Assembly: GCF_026151205.1 (NCBI RefSeq)
Contig: NC_087077.1
Location: 186,001-250,000 of the forward strand
Direction: 5' to 3'
DNA: 64,000 bases
Source: Bolinopsis microptera
Taxonomy: Eukaryota > Ctenophora > Tentaculata > Lobata > Bolinopsidae
In this document: piece after piece, positions 21,536 to 33,802 of the stretch
Layout of the letters: every line of letters begins with the position of its first letter
Numbering within the stretch: the first letter of the stretch is position 1
Made by a program: the position numbers and the translations under genes
Notes under the pieces: generated by a model
Databases searched by the model: none
What the model was told of the DNA's origin: nothing
Seen by the model: only the letters and a program-made list of their open reading frames with translations

Positions 21536-23329
21536 GTTATCATTAGTCCAGATACTTGCCATGTATAACGCAAATAGCGGGTACGATTTCCTCAATGAAC
21601 CTGAAGAAGGAATATCTGTCCTGAATTGATCCCATGTAACGTCGAGCTTAAAAATGAATCAAAAGTTCGAGTAAATCGTTAAACGTTGTATGTCCTATTT
21701 GCATCCCCTAAGCATTGCATTGATGTTTATTCCTGGTCCGGTTAGCTTTGCGTCTCAGAAATAAAGAGGTCCACTATGCTTTAATGAGCTAAGCTGTCCA
21801 CCAGGGTACTGTAGATCTAAGGGTTCCCCGTGTAATGGGGCAGGCTGTGATAAAGCATCTCTGCAGGATGTCCGAGATGAACTGATTCGAGTGTTGAGAA
21901 CTTCCGCTGTAGAAACTGAATAGAACCAGTAAGGATGTCAGTCAAACTCTGCTGCTACTAGATGATTGTAGAGCGTCCAGTCACACTTCAATAAAGAGTG
22001 TGGCAAAGCTAACCCGGTCCCCTGAAAAGTGGTTACTGGAGGGAGAAGTTCCAGGAATTCTCGTTATCATTGTGTCCTCGTAGTCAGAGTTGAAATCCCT
22101 AATTCTGTCTTATCACGAGCCTGTGTCTAGCGTGTGTCAGCCCTTACGCATTAGCTGTCTTAACTGAAAAGACCTGAAAAGTGGTTACTGGAGGGAGAAG
22201 TGCCAAGACTACTCATTATCAGTGTGTCCTTGTAGTCAGGATGAGCGAATTGGAATCCCTAGCCCTGTGGTGGGTGACTTCGATGGGACCTGAAAGCTGG
22301 AAGAGAATTTCCTGGTGATTTAATAGCTCTTAGAGCTAGGTATCTGTGTCTAACGTATCGTCATTTGTGTGTGTACTATCTTGTAACCTGATATCTGAAA
22401 GAGAAATTTCCTGGTGCTTGGTAGCTGTTATTGTTGACTTCCTGGTTCCCATGGGAACTTTGAGTTGGCAAGTCCCAACCTTAGTACTCAACAAGAGAGC
22501 ACACCACCCGTTAGTGCCAACCAGGCCACACCACGTGGAGGTTCGGAGAGGATTTCGTGACATTGGCGGACATTAGCAGACAAAAGTGGACAGCAAAATT
22601 CGCAAAATTTTGTTAAATTTTGCTAATGTGGCGGGTGATGATTTTAAAAAAAGGTCAAATTTTATGTGGTTCATCCTGTAGATCCTGTTTTAAAGGTATA
22701 TTGGGGCACGAAGGGAAATGTCGAGGACTGTTGTACTTGGATTGCAATAACAAGATCTAGACCTATCGGAAATACAATGGTGGCATTTTTTATAGAAATG
22801 GCTATGGGCTTCGAGACAATCGCAGCTGAAATTAAAACAGGTATCAAAAATTCTTTGATTCTTTGATCCTCATCAAAATTGTTATGGTTTAAAAAGACGA
22901 GAGAAAAAGAACGGAATACGCGGTGAGAAGAAATATCTTCCACTACTGGGTAACAATATCAGACCAGACTAAGAAGTCACTGACTTACTGGTCTGTGTGT
23001 GGGTATTTATAGACATGCAGCTCTCATGGAGCGAATCAGAATGCAGGATCGATATCACGTGACCATGGGCAAGCCAATACGTGTAGTGCGAACAATGTTG
23101 GCTTTGTTTAGGGTTAGGGTTAAGTACTACATAGTTTATTTTGAACAAAAGGTGGAAAAATTCCCCAAAAGGAATAAGAACGATCATGCCCAACCTGTCC
23201 GTTAGATAAACGTGATATAATTATAACAGATGCTGATAATAATAGATACAGAAATTAGTTGACCATCGAAATCATTTTGACGAAACATTTTGATAAAAAG
23301 TAATGATTGGAACAAATCGTTTTACGAAT
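21536..23329. other. stretch without a supported gene; direct repeats
   Basis: Contains two copies of a segment of about 80 bp starting CCTGAAAAGTGGTTACTGGA (22023 and 22171), and a GTTAGGGTTAGGGTT run at 23107-23125. Small overlapping frames at 22336-22576 and 22666-22943 lack motifs. Confidence 0.4.
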
Positions 23330-23620
23330 CAAGGTCACGTGATAGGATTAGCGGACACGTGATAGGACCGACTGTCACGTGACCTCAGTTATCCCTTATA
23401 TGGCACAAGTATAGCTGCAATTGATCAGCTCTTAGTCTTAATTGGGCTGCAATCCTTGACATGCCTATAATTACCCAGTTTTAAATGACCGATATATCAT
23501 TCTACAGAATGATGAGAGCGTAAAGAGAATGCTTCCCGGAATCAGCACAATGAAGGGAACAAGATGCTGTTGGAATTTCAATTATTCATCTTCCGCCCAG
23601 AGTCCCTATTAGTGTTACTG
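23330..23620 (-). repeat. inverted-duplicated segment with unoccupied LINE site
   Basis: Reverse complement of 18700-18880 joined directly to 19981-20110. The junction at 23441-23460 (ATTGGGCTGCAATCCTTGAC) shows the target before the LINE fragment inserted in the other copy. Confidence 0.8.
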
Positions 23621-24827
23621 TTACCCCGGTAAAGTTTGTAATTGCGGAAAATAAACTCTTAGTTTTTCCACATTTGGTGAGATGTTTAGTCGCGTTTATA
23701 AAGCTTACGATCCTTGGGAGCAAATGGATGTATATTAATATACTATTACTATAATATCTGTCACACACAGTGACGCAGGATATTATAAAGTATCTAGTGT
23801 AACCCGGCCTTCGGCCGGGATTTCACTGCCGCAGTTGAAAAGGGTAGGAGTAATTACCCGCTGAGTCAAAACCCGCATTAGGCGAGCAATTCTATTCGGA
23901 GTTCCCTCACGTATCCAATAGTATCTGTTACACCTCATCACTATCACACCTCATCACTCCCGTCTTAAACCGCTTTAAATCGTTTTAGAAATTAACCCTT
24001 ATTAACTCCGCACCACACCCGCCTTATATTTGAGAACATGCATTACATTGTCGTATGAAAGTAACCAAACAGACCGCAATGAGTGCCTCCCCCTCCCCTA
24101 ATAAGCTTATAGTATTACACGCATAAACATTGTCATATGAAAGTATGAACTCTCTCTCTACAGTTTAAACAGACCGCAATCAGTGCCCTACACTCCTAAT
24201 ATCACTTGGGGAGCTAACCTAATTACCAATTCTACAATCTACAATCTACATAATATGCAGTAATGGAAAAATGAGCAAATAGGAAGAAAAAGTGAGCCAT
24301 TTTGTTGTTGCAATGTTGCATTAATAGTACAAAACCATCAATTAAGCCACTTACCAACGGCCGATTTAAAAAAAAATTGCATATGGGATTCGTCAGAGTT
24401 TTGTCGACACTATACCGACAAAAACCAGTCCCGTAACTCTTACCGTTTTTTTGTATAACCGTTCGGAAATTTCTTACACACACACATACAGATTTCTTGA
24501 GATTATTAAGATTGATTAGAAGGGTGCAGGTGAAAACTGCATTATACAACTTTGGGGCAGACATTAATTGTCAAATGAATCTCTCTGGATTCGTGAAATT
24601 AGATCAAGGGTTGTCGTGTCCAGTGTGTCAGTAAAAGTGTATCTATACTAATAATCCCAATAAATCTGTGGGTGTGTGGGTATAATTTCCTAACGGTTTG
24701 ATTAAAAAAAAGGTAATTGTTATGGGACTGGTTTTTTTCGGAATAGTTTCGACAAACCTCTGACGAAGCCAATAAGCAAATTGCCCAGGTTCTTTTCCCA
24801 AGGTTTCCCAATTACCATGCCCGAATT
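23621..24827. other. stretch without a supported gene
   Basis: Contains a short GC hairpin (CGGCCTTCGGCCG near 23802) and a partly repeated block around ATTGTC[G/A]TATGAAAGTA (24047 and 24128) with ACAGACCGCAAT. No coding signal. Confidence 0.4.
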
Positions 24828-24966
24828 TTGCCCGAGATGTGCCCGAGGTGTGCCCGAGGTGTGCCCCAGGTGGTTCTGCCCGAGGTGTGCTTTCTGCCCG
24901 AGATGTGCCCGAGATGTGCCCCAGGTGTGCCCGAGTTTGTGCCCGAGGTGTGCCCCAGATGTGCAT
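24828..24966 (+). repeat. 12-bp minisatellite (TGCCCGAGGTG-like)
   Basis: About eleven degenerate units of TGCCCGAGATGTG / TGCCCGAGGTGTG / TGCCCCAGGTG. All frames are open through it on both strands, so the ORFs here are not evidence of a gene. Confidence 0.85.
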
Positions 24967-25029
24967 CGGCAGATTACCGAGTTACAGTGGTTTATTTAAT
25001 GGTTTTATACCCCAAATGTGATACTATAG

Positions 25030-25190
25030 GCCAGGAAAGTAACCTTGATTGACGAAGAAATTGATATTGCTGTTACCTGGTTGTGCGATGATAAGCAGTT
25101 CAAATTTAATGTTACTATTTCGCTGTATCAGCAGGAAAGAATCCCAAAATTAATCAGCGAATATCCTTCAAAAACTACAATTTTGTTGTC
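25030..25190 (+). pseudogene. fragment of the BTB-gene family, C-terminal part, copy
   Basis: Reads KVTLIDEEIDIAVTWLCDDK and FNVTISLYQQERIPKL in one frame from about 25035, nearly identical to 14555-14680 and similar to the C-terminal region of the full BTB proteins. Cut by the TIR element at 25193. The preceding GGCCAGGAAAGTAACCTTGA also occurs at 31677, next to another family fragment. Confidence 0.55.
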
Positions 25191-25192
25191 TA

Positions 25193-26354
25193 CCTTATCG
25201 GACCTTATTTGGACGGACATTAAATGAACGGACATAATTATGAACGGAGATTAATATGGACGCAAGAAGGCACTCAAAATCATCAAAAATCCGATTTTTT
25301 TTCATTTAAAAAAACGTTTTTTTAAATTTCAGAAAATGATTTGTAAATTCATTTTTTATACAGTAAGTAAGAAAAGCAGTCGTTAAGCAGTAAAAATGTT
25401 AAAATATGTGTACATGATCAGTGTCTCATATCACATATCATCTTCATCAAATGGGTTTTCGTGCATAAAGTATTCCATGCTTAAAGCATCAGTGATTTCT
25501 AGCTTTATGAACACTTTTTCAATCAAACTCCCCGGTCCTGCATTTCAATGTTAACTTTTACATGCCATTCGGCGTGAAGTGGTTTTAATATCTTTGAAAA
25601 CTTTAGGTTAACCGTAACATCACGTGGAGCTTTCCTATCACTGTTTCATTACCTCCCTTGAGTAATATGAACTATAACAACGTCGTACAATGTCATTGGC
25701 AACACGATTTACCGTAATATAGTAATATCTAGAGGCTGGAACAAGTTTGTCATGTTTACGGGAACTAGCTCATGAACTATGTTGTTTTGAGTGCCATAAT
25801 TTCGTTGACTTTTTCCGCATCATATAAATTAAAAAAAACCCTTGAAAACATCATATACTAGTAAAGTTTTCTGTGCCTCCGGCAGACAAAGGATAACCTT
25901 ACCGTCGTTAACTTAGTTTTGTGTAACTTCTTGTGAGAGATTTTGCTGAGATGTTTTTAAAAAAATTAGGTAGATTGTATTTTATTATTATTGGAGCTTT
26001 TATGAGCGGAACTGTATTTTTATAATATATTAAAGGAAAAAAGAGAATAGGAAAGAAGAGTGATAATGTATTACTAATTGCTATTTATCCCTTAGGGGTT
26101 CCTTACGCCAAATGATGTATTACTAATTTGTTATGTATAACGAGATACAATATGGCACAATACGGCTCAATAAAGTTCCCATAGTTGTCATATTCTGGAC
26201 AAAAAGTTCGAAGTGGACAAATTTTTGAAAAAAATTCAACGGACTTTAACTTGGACGGACCTTAAATGAACGGACTTTATTTGAACGGACATTAAGATGA
26301 AAGTTAGGGCCTCCAGCGATCAATTAATGTCCGTCCAAATAAGGTCCGATAAGG
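25193..26354. mobile_element. non-autonomous TIR element inserted at a TA
   Basis: 1162 bp with perfect 31-bp terminal inverted repeats starting CCTTATCGGACCTTATTTGG. Flanked by TA on both sides (25191-25192 and 26355-26356). The paralogous segment has one uninterrupted TA at 14689-14690. Subterminal regions carry many GAACGGACATTA-type repeats. No transposase ORF. TA duplication suggests Tc1/mariner-type mobilisation (inference). Relatives lie at 11945 and 13030 inside the Ig gene. Confidence 0.88.
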
Positions 26355-26870
26355 TATACAATGAAAAATGATTATTTTTCGAGCGTGCTAAATCACTCTA
26401 CAGTCGATCTTTGAGATTTTTCTAAAAGGGCCCCTCTACAGTCGATCACCCCCATCGCATAGGGTTAAAATGCTTCCCTGGCGAGATATTGGCGAAAAAC
26501 TGTCTCGATCACGTGATATGACCCTTTAATGAAGTTAGTCAAATTTCTCGTTAGGATTAGGGTTTCAGCATATGCTTTTGTTAGAGATTGGGTTAGGGTC
26601 AGGGTTGGGATCAGATTAGAGGGCTATGATTTCGAATAGTCATTCAGGGCCACCAAGATAACGTGTTTAAAAAGTAACGTGACAGTCGAGTGATTAATCA
26701 TCATCCATTATTTTTATCAAAGACTATGCTACCTCGACCAAATAAATTTGTATTCCCGTGTCGTCATCCGAGTGGTGAGTCTCAACTCACTCAAGTTCGC
26801 TTTTCCCCAGAAACTAAAACTGAGACAAATTTAAACAATATTTTCAAATTGATTCATTTTCATAATAGGA
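26355..26870 (+). repeat. right part of the segment duplicated from 14690-15066
   Basis: Resumes at TACAATGAA and follows 14691-15066 with small deletions, plus about 190 extra bases near 26633-26818. Confidence 0.75.
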
Positions 26871-27548
26871 ATTGCAAAAAGAATGAGCTACTTTTCTCTC
26901 TGATCCGCCCTTCAATGACGTCACATTTCCTCATCTCCTAATTCAACAACCCTCTCTACCTCTCTCTCTACCTCTCTCTGATCAGTCTGATCTCTCTCAA
27001 CATGACAATTGGGACTAGCCCGACCTATTCACATTAATACTGTTCTCTAACTAAGTAACTACTGTACTGTCACATCCTAGCTAAAATTTATAAAGGAAAT
27101 ACAAATGTTAAGCAAAACAGACATGAAATAAAGTATAAATAAATCTTTGGAACACTATTACCTTATCACTAAAATATGTGATGCTAGAACGTAATACATG
27201 GCCTGTATATATAAAATATTTGTTAAAATGAAATATTCTTACACATACTTTGAGATCAGGTTTTACAATAATAAAACCGACCAAAGCACTGATTTAAAAT
27301 TTTTGGTCATTCCGTTTTTGCGACAGGTAAAAAATAAAAATGCACTTTTAATGGGAATATTCCTGAAAAAGAGCATTTTCACTTGTCGCAAAAACATAAT
27401 GATCAAAAATTTTGAATCAGAATCATCACAATAATGCTACTTACAAACAACTTTTTGATCAGGATATTTTAAAACCTCTACTCTTCAAAATCAAAACAAA
27501 GAACCAACAGATACGTTTGAACCAAGTCTATATAGTACTAAAGTAGTC
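26871..27548. other. stretch without a supported gene; low-complexity and one long hairpin
   Basis: CTCTCTCTACC repeats at 26950-26998. An imperfect inverted repeat has arms 27291-27328 and 27381-27418 (core TTTTTGCGACAGGT / ACTTGTCGCAAAAA). A 78-codon frame runs through that hairpin and shows no motif. Confidence 0.5.
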
Positions 27549-29120
27549 TTAGACACTAACCCAGAGAACTGAGAAAGTTATATTGTCTTGGGCCTGAGGT
27601 GATCGATTGTAGTGATTGGGCAAGTATCGATTGTAGTGATCATGCCTATTATATTGGGCATGCGCAGGGTTGACCTTTACTAGTTTACCGACTTGACAAT
27701 ACGGGAATAGTTTAAGAGTTTTGTGAGCGCTGTCTGGATCGCAGTAGAGAGGCATTCTAGTCGAATTCCTGATTCGTGCTCCATCGTAAACGGTTATACA
27801 AGCGTAGACGTACAAATGGTAGTTCCCAAAAGATTTATCACAGCTAACTTTTGGGGTTCTATCCTGGTACAGAGTAACACTAACAGTAAACTGATTTTGT
27901 GCAGGTAATGTCAACAAAATTTCTTCGCCGAAGGTGGCTGCGGTCAACATTACATTGAAACTTTGTCGATCTTTCGGGATCTTACTGATTGCATTATACT
28001 GGTTTGGTAGAATTTGCAGCATATCCATAGCATTCTTTATATAGACCGTGCAGTATGCTTGAACGTTTATGTTATTCGGTGGGTGTCCTGACCAATGATG
28101 AATAGCCTTTGAGAGAATTTTTTGGACAATATCCAAGTCAGACGATGATTTATTGCTTGCAAGCCAAGACAGGAGACACTCTATGACACAAAACTGGTCT
28201 GATTTATCTGTAAATGCTGAAGAAAGCACACACATTCCATCTGCATCAAGGATCTTCCAGCACGAATAAAGACTCCCACTTTCTTTCATGAATCTTAATG
28301 ACTGTAACACGGTTATTTTTTCATAAAGTTTCATCTTATATCTGTTTAAATGCTTGTATTCCTTCAATGTTATATTGTCAAAATCTCCCATTTTCTCAAA
28401 AAGGTCTTTAAATTGAGTGCGAGGACATAGGGACATTGCATTCGAAATTCCGGGGTTTTCAAACGAATCCAATAAAAGTTTGTAGTTGGACTGGTCTAGG
28501 AGCATATTGACCCACGGAATATAATCCGGGATAAGATCTTGATGAAGCAGTATAGTGAGTAGTTCCTTCTTGTCTACAACTCCTGAGATAACATCGTCCA
28601 TGGCACTGTCAAGGTTCTTATACCTTCCATCAGTGCTATATGGTACGATTATTTCGGGTAGGTGTTGTGCGAAGAACAACCTACACGGTTTGTAAATATC
28701 TTCCTTTGAGCACGTCCACTTGCCTTCAATGGCCTTGGTGGCAACCATTGAACCATTGATCAACAAGCCTGCATTGTCCAAATTCCATCTATTTTCGGAC
28801 ATCCAATCCAAGACTTGCTTTCGAGCTCCAGGAATGTCAAAAGCTACCATGAACTTGAGAACATCTTGGAAGTTTTCCTCAGTCAGACTGACTGAACCAC
28901 CATAAAGAATGGTCAAACATTCTCTGACGTGTTTGTTGTCTGTAAGGAATAGTTCATTGTCCTCTTTTATATACTCTCTGAGCACAGAACTATGTTGGGC
29001 TAATAACATTGCACTACATTTAATAATTTCAGATTCCGTTACAATCTGAACTGAATCATTAAATTCATCCTTTTCCAGGAAGTACATGAAATCATTGTTG
29101 AACTCGAGCTTCACTGTCAT
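27549..29120 (-). CDS. BTB-domain protein, copy 2
   Basis: 523 residues from the ATG at 29120 (the open frame continues upstream without another ATG; the TTG at 29153 is not needed as a start). Very close to copy 1 over residues 1-370: BTB domain 1-105 with VQIVTESEIIKCSAMLLAQ and LTILYGGSVSLTEE, then a helical BACK-like region and a shared C-terminal half. It ends DNITFSVLWVSV-stop. Differences concentrate in the last 150 residues: copy 2 lacks about 15 residues before FTVSVTLYQD and has an Asn/His/Tyr-Arg repeat where copy 1 has a Met-rich one. Reading frame is kept throughout, so both are probably functional. The complete stop suggests copy 2 is nearer the parental form. Role as a cullin-3 adaptor is only inferred from the BTB fold. 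Confidence 0.8.
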   Translation of the reverse strand: MTVKLEFNNDFMYFLEKDEFNDSVQIVTESEIIKCSAMLLAQHSSVLREYIKEDNELFLTDNKHVRECLTILYGGSVSLTEENFQDVLKFMVAFDIPGARKQVLDWMSENRWNLDNAGLLINGSMVATKAIEGKWTCSKEDIYKPCRLFFAQHLPEIIVPYSTDGRYKNLDSAMDDVISGVVDKKELLTILLHQDLIPDYIPWVNMLLDQSNYKLLLDSFENPGISNAMSLCPRTQFKDLFEKMGDFDNITLKEYKHLNRYKMKLYEKITVLQSLRFMKESGSLYSCWKILDADGMCVLSSAFTDKSDQFCVIECLLSWLASNKSSSDLDIVQKILSKAIHHWSGHPPNNINVQAYCTVYIKNAMDMLQILPNQYNAISKIPKDRQSFNVMLTAATFGEEILLTLPAQNQFTVSVTLYQDRTPKVSCDKSFGNYHLYVYACITVYDGARIRNSTRMPLYCDPDSAHKTLKLFPYCQVGKLVKVNPAHAQYNRHDHYNRYLPNHYNRSPQAQDNITFSVLWVSV

Positions 29121-29230
29121 CTCTGCAGCGGTTCCAGATTTTTCTGCCTTCAATCTAATAAAGGACGGGATTATCTGTTAGTGTTACATTTAAATATTTA
29201 ATATTTACCTGATTGTGATACAATTTTGAT

Positions 29231-29254
29231 GTTGCCACTATTTATAGTGGCAAC
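29231..29254 (-). promoter_or_regulatory. TATA-like box inside a 10-bp-arm palindrome, BTB copy 2
   Basis: Same GTTGCCACTA-TTTA-TAGTGGCAAC as at 18331-18354. It precedes a likely 5'UTR intron on the minus strand: donor CAG/GTAAAT near 29212, acceptor TTATTAG near 29157. Confidence 0.45.
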
Positions 29255-30302
29255 ACTATGACCATCATCACATCTACCATCACATTTACCATGTGACCAC
29301 CATCACATCTACCATATTCACAATAACTCCACAATTAACAAATAATTTATAATTATTATTTATGATATCATACACGTTAAGAGTAGGTACTAGGTAGATA
29401 ACAAAAATGACCACCCTTATAAAAATAAGATTAAGAAAAAAATCTGGAAAACATGGCAGTGGAGCCTATTAAGTATTACTATTGGATACGTATTAAGTGA
29501 CAGGTGCTCAGAATTACATTTACTCTAATGCAGTCAGTTTTAACTGAGCGAGTTTATACTTTTGCACCTTTCCTCTTGCGGTAAAAAAATTCGGTACAAA
29601 AATTCGGTACAAAAATTCGGTACAAAAAAAAACATTTTAACGTTTAATGTTTAAGTGACGAACTTATACTGCATAAAGCTAATAGTTGATAGAGCTTTTT
29701 TATAATATCGTGATTGAACAAATACTTTACACTGTCAGTGTCATGCCAGTTAAATAATTTTGAATCAGAGTAAACATTTCAGAACAGCAAAAAATGTTTA
29801 ACTCGCCGCGATTTTCGAAATTTTGCTAAATTGTGACTTTTGTACGTTATGACTCAGTTTAAAAGGTACAGTCATTTTTAAAGGTACGTACCGTATGTGC
29901 TTCTCTTCATTAGGACTTACAACGTAAATTTACACCCAAGCCTTGAGTTCGACCATTTACCGCTACGAGATTCGGGACGGTATTATAAACAACAATTACA
30001 ACAACAAAAACAAACAAGAGTAGATAGATAATACAAATGACTACCCTTGAAATATATTTGTTAAGAAGGAAACAACAAAAATCGTAGAAACTCAAACACA
30101 ATTAAGAGTAAAACCACAATATAATTATACTGGTTCAACATCATTCCTTGCAAATGTGTGTAATTCGATCAGCAGCTCAATGATGTATCACATCAGCCTC
30201 TTGTAAGTTTATACCAGTAACGTAGATAAGAGCCCTTCATTCATGAAAGAATGTGGCAGATTATTGACGTAGATGGAATGTTTGTGCCTTCTACGGCATT
30301 AA
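29255..30302. other. BTB upstream flank and AT-rich stretch
   Basis: Shared with the copy 1 flank up to 29454. Three units of AAATTCGGTACAA follow at 29587-29625. A diverged trace of the BTB flank (ATGACTACCCTTGAAATATA, near 30037) recurs. No gene is seen. Confidence 0.45.
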
Positions 30303-31416
30303 GGGGGGGGGGGGGGGGGGGGGGGGGGGTGTGAAACTTTCGAGGGGGGTCCCGGACCCCAACCGCCAAACGGTGCCCACGGGGCAGCAACGCCCATATT
30401 TGGTCCAAATTAGGCCCAATTTAGCCAAATACCCTGAGCATGCCCAAAACCCAGATTTTAAATTTCATCAAGATTGGACAAAAAATGACTGAGTTATGAG
30501 CTAAAAACTATATGCCCATATTTGGGCATACGCACCTAATTTGATCGATTTTGGCCCATAAATTGGTCAAATATCAATATTTTTGAATGAAACCAACTTT
30601 ATATGAAAGGTAAGCCTGAACTACACATTCTCTATGATTGTCAGCTCAATATCTACCTAACTGTGGATTTTGTGTTCAAATAATCGCAAAAAATAAACAA
30701 AATCGCCCAAATCTCAGTTTGCGAAACTGACCTCGCTCAAAACAATAAAACTCAATACTCAATAGGGTTTCAATATTTTTCATGAAATTTTCAGAATCAA
30801 CGTAGAATTGCCTCATGACTTCAATTCTGAAAAATGCCTGGCAAATTTCAGAATTTGGCCGCCAAAATATCAATTAATTGATATTTTCAAATATCGCGAA
30901 CTGAGATATGGGCGATTTTGTTCATTTTTTGCGATTATTTGAACACAGAATCCACAGTTAGGTAGATATTGAGCTGAAAATCATAGAGAATGTGTAGTTC
31001 AGGCTTACCTTTCATATAAAGTTAGTTTGATTCAAAAATATTAATATTTGACCAATTTATGGCCCAAAACCGATCAAATTAGGTGCCCATGCCCAAATAT
31101 GGGCATATGGTTTTTAGCTCATAACTCAGTCATTTATTTTCCAATCTTGATGAAATTTCATATACAAGTTCAGGGGATTACTAGCTACAAGTAGAGCACC
31201 TAAAATCTGGGCTTTGGGTATGCTCAGGGTATTTGGCTAAATTGGGCCTAATTTGGACCAAATATGGGCGTGGCTGCCCCGCGGGCACCGTTTGGCGGTT
31301 GGGGTCCAGGACCCCCTCAAAATTTCGGTCACTGGTCCTAGTTTGTTGGTCAACTGCTATCTCGATACCAAGTTTCACAAAAAAATCAAAGTGAACCCAC
31401 CCTTAACAGTAACACT
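30303..31416. mobile_element. fold-back element, family 2, copy 1
   Basis: Starts with a 27-base G run, then a palindrome of about 1 kb. The left arm from 30337 (GGTCCCGGACCCCAACCGCC, TTTGGTCCAAATTAGGCCCA) is repeated inverted to about 31325, with the centre near 30875 at ATCAATTAATTGAT. The arms differ at scattered positions. No transposase frame. A second copy lies at 43690-44605. Confidence 0.85.
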
Positions 31417-31441
31417 TTAACAAATAAATCAGACCAGTTTT

Positions 31442-31790
31442 GTGTCATATAGTGTCTACTTTCTTGGCTTGTCGCCAACAAATCATCCTATGAGTATGAC
31501 TTCGGATATTGTTCATAAAATTTTCTCAAAGGCTATCCCTCACTGGAGAAGAACAATGTTAAAGAATATTACACTACGTGAGGCATGTATATGCTTAAAA
31601 TCCCACAAAACCAATACAGTTCTATCCTTATCAGTAGAATCACGAAGGACCAATCCTCTCTTGATGTTAGCACAAGGCCAGGAAAGTCACCTTGATTGAC
31701 GAAGAAATTGTACTGTCTGGTATTAGTGGTATTACATTTCTGGACAGGGAAACAAATTCTGTGCCAATTCATGGCATTTATTACATTTTC
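31442..31790 (+). pseudogene. fragment of the BTB-gene family, middle to C-terminal part
   Basis: DIVHKIFSKAIPHWRR aligns with DIVQKILSKAIHHWSG of the full BTB proteins, and ITLREACICLKS with INVQAYCTVYIKN. After a frame change, KVTLIDEEI continues as at 25035. No BTB domain, with interrupted frame. It shares the GGCCAGGAAAGT block with 25030. Confidence 0.6.
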
Positions 31791-33802
31791 TAAAACACAA
31801 ATATCCAAAATAAATTTAAGTAGGCTGAGCACTGAAAATAAAAATGACCAATAACTGGGCGGATCCATTTCTATCTAAAAGGTTTTTGTGATTTTGTGTT
31901 TGTCATCACCCACACGATATCAAGTTATCGTCAATCTAGTTTAAAGAGTGCACTGCGTTTCACTGCTTTACTTACTTGCTTTAGGACTTAGGAGTGAGGT
32001 GTCATTCTTAACTAATTTGAGTCAAAAGCGAGTAGCATTATGATATTTTATAGTCCTTCCCCCCGTTTCAAACGTTATACATTATATTTATACAGTTGGG
32101 CCTAAACACAGTTATAACTGCGAACAAACGAACCACACCAGTAATCACACCACTACCAACCAAACACCACACCAATCAAACTCCCAAACCAGCTACTCTC
32201 TCACCAAAACATCTCTCCCTCACAGGAACTTTCGTCGGAATCATCAGCCACAAACCTGGTACCCGTTTCGGGGCTTTAATTGCAGGACGGTTCTGTACCA
32301 GGCGCCCCAGCAGTCTGATCTTAGACCACTTTCCGACTAGGCAAACACTTGAAGATTAAAATTAGCACGGACGCGGTTATAAATTCTGCAAAAACAACCA
32401 AAGCGCCCACAATATTAACAGTGAAATATCCAACTGTGTGAAAAAGGTCTCGAATATTGACCACAATCTACGTGGTGATATCGAATTAGTATATTAAATC
32501 ATAACCTTTTATTTGTTCTGACCATAAACCAGGGATTCCTTCGGGAGCATGTAAGATTATATCCAAAGTTTGTTAGCCAATGGGGTGTGTCTGGGTGTCA
32601 AATATCTTCAAGGTGGGTGCTACTTGTGATGAACTCTAGAAGGATGGAATGGTAATACTCGGTCTGGCCGTCTGGAAGCCCATAGAATTCCAGTTCAGAA
32701 ACCGAGTAAGGAGGTGCGGCTACTGATGAGAAGCCTCCTTAAAGTTTATTTGGGTTAGAAACGACATCTCGGTCCCTAGCCTCGCACAAGATTATTCTCA
32801 ATTTTCTTGTTGTGTTCCAAAAACATTACCTCCCTGGAAGAAAAACGTCCATACACGCCAGAAAAGTCTAATATTGCCTGCTGATTTGCTTGGTTTGGAG
32901 AGGTTTACTAAAAAATAAAATAACTTGTGATCTTTCCTTCATTAAACACCAACAAATTTGAGCTGAGGATGTTATTAAGCCCCCAATTTGTGTAATATAT
33001 TTAAATCAACGAATTAAATTCGGAAATATTATTCGATAAATATTATGTTTTTCATAAATTCAATACCAAACCCAAATCTTTGAAGCTTCTATATTCTATA
33101 ACGATACTGATATTGGTATTTGATGAGACCAGGTGATGGTTATTGGTTATTGGTTAATAATAATTATATCCCTTTATACGATTGACTATCGTGACAAGTT
33201 TTATAGATTGTAGATGGCTCGAGCAGATTGCACGAAAGAAGAAATCAATTTTACCCTGACCATATGTTGGAAATTATATACTTATAGACTGTCTATAGAG
33301 ACAGATGCGAGATGTTTATTTCGATTATTATTGTTACTTTGTCAGTATATTTTAAAATACAATTTGTAAATATCCCCAAAATCGAATAAGCAGGACCCCA
33401 GTAATTTCATACAATTGCAGCAATAATTGACAAACTTGTAATAATAATTTGTTTACAATCAGCTGCCGCTATTTACTAATCAAACCCCAGAATCACAGTC
33501 ACGCGCCAAAAAAATCTATCTACTGTCACGAGGATGATTTTTCTGTCAATTTAATTGCCAGATATCAATTGGTTTGTAGTTGAACTGAATAAAGCAATCT
33601 TCAAAAACAAAGGCAACAGAAACATTCGTTTCTTTGTATTTCTTTGGTTATTAGCTGCATCTGGTAGTCACTCAATCACTGGAACCAATCAATCTAATTA
33701 CCTGCAAACTTCAGGCTTTGTTGTTGCTACACTTTGCTCGAGTTATCATCTGAGCAATTTATATCTAGGAGGGGTTGGATTACCAAGCATACGGTTGCTT
33801 CT
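31791..33802. other. stretch without a supported gene
   Basis: An 87-codon frame at 32096-32359 (+) is Thr/Pro/His-rich at its start and has no recognised motif. The 83-codon frame at 33555-33806 overlaps the duplicated upstream region of the receptor. I cannot support either as a gene. Confidence 0.4.

Noticed and set aside
24643-25052. Cys/Pro/Arg-rich frames at 24.6-25.0 kb
   Set aside because: Products of the 12-bp minisatellite, open in every frame on both strands.
32096-32359. 87-codon Thr/Pro/His-rich frame
   Set aside because: Composition follows a CA-rich stretch; no domain and no homologous copy in the window.
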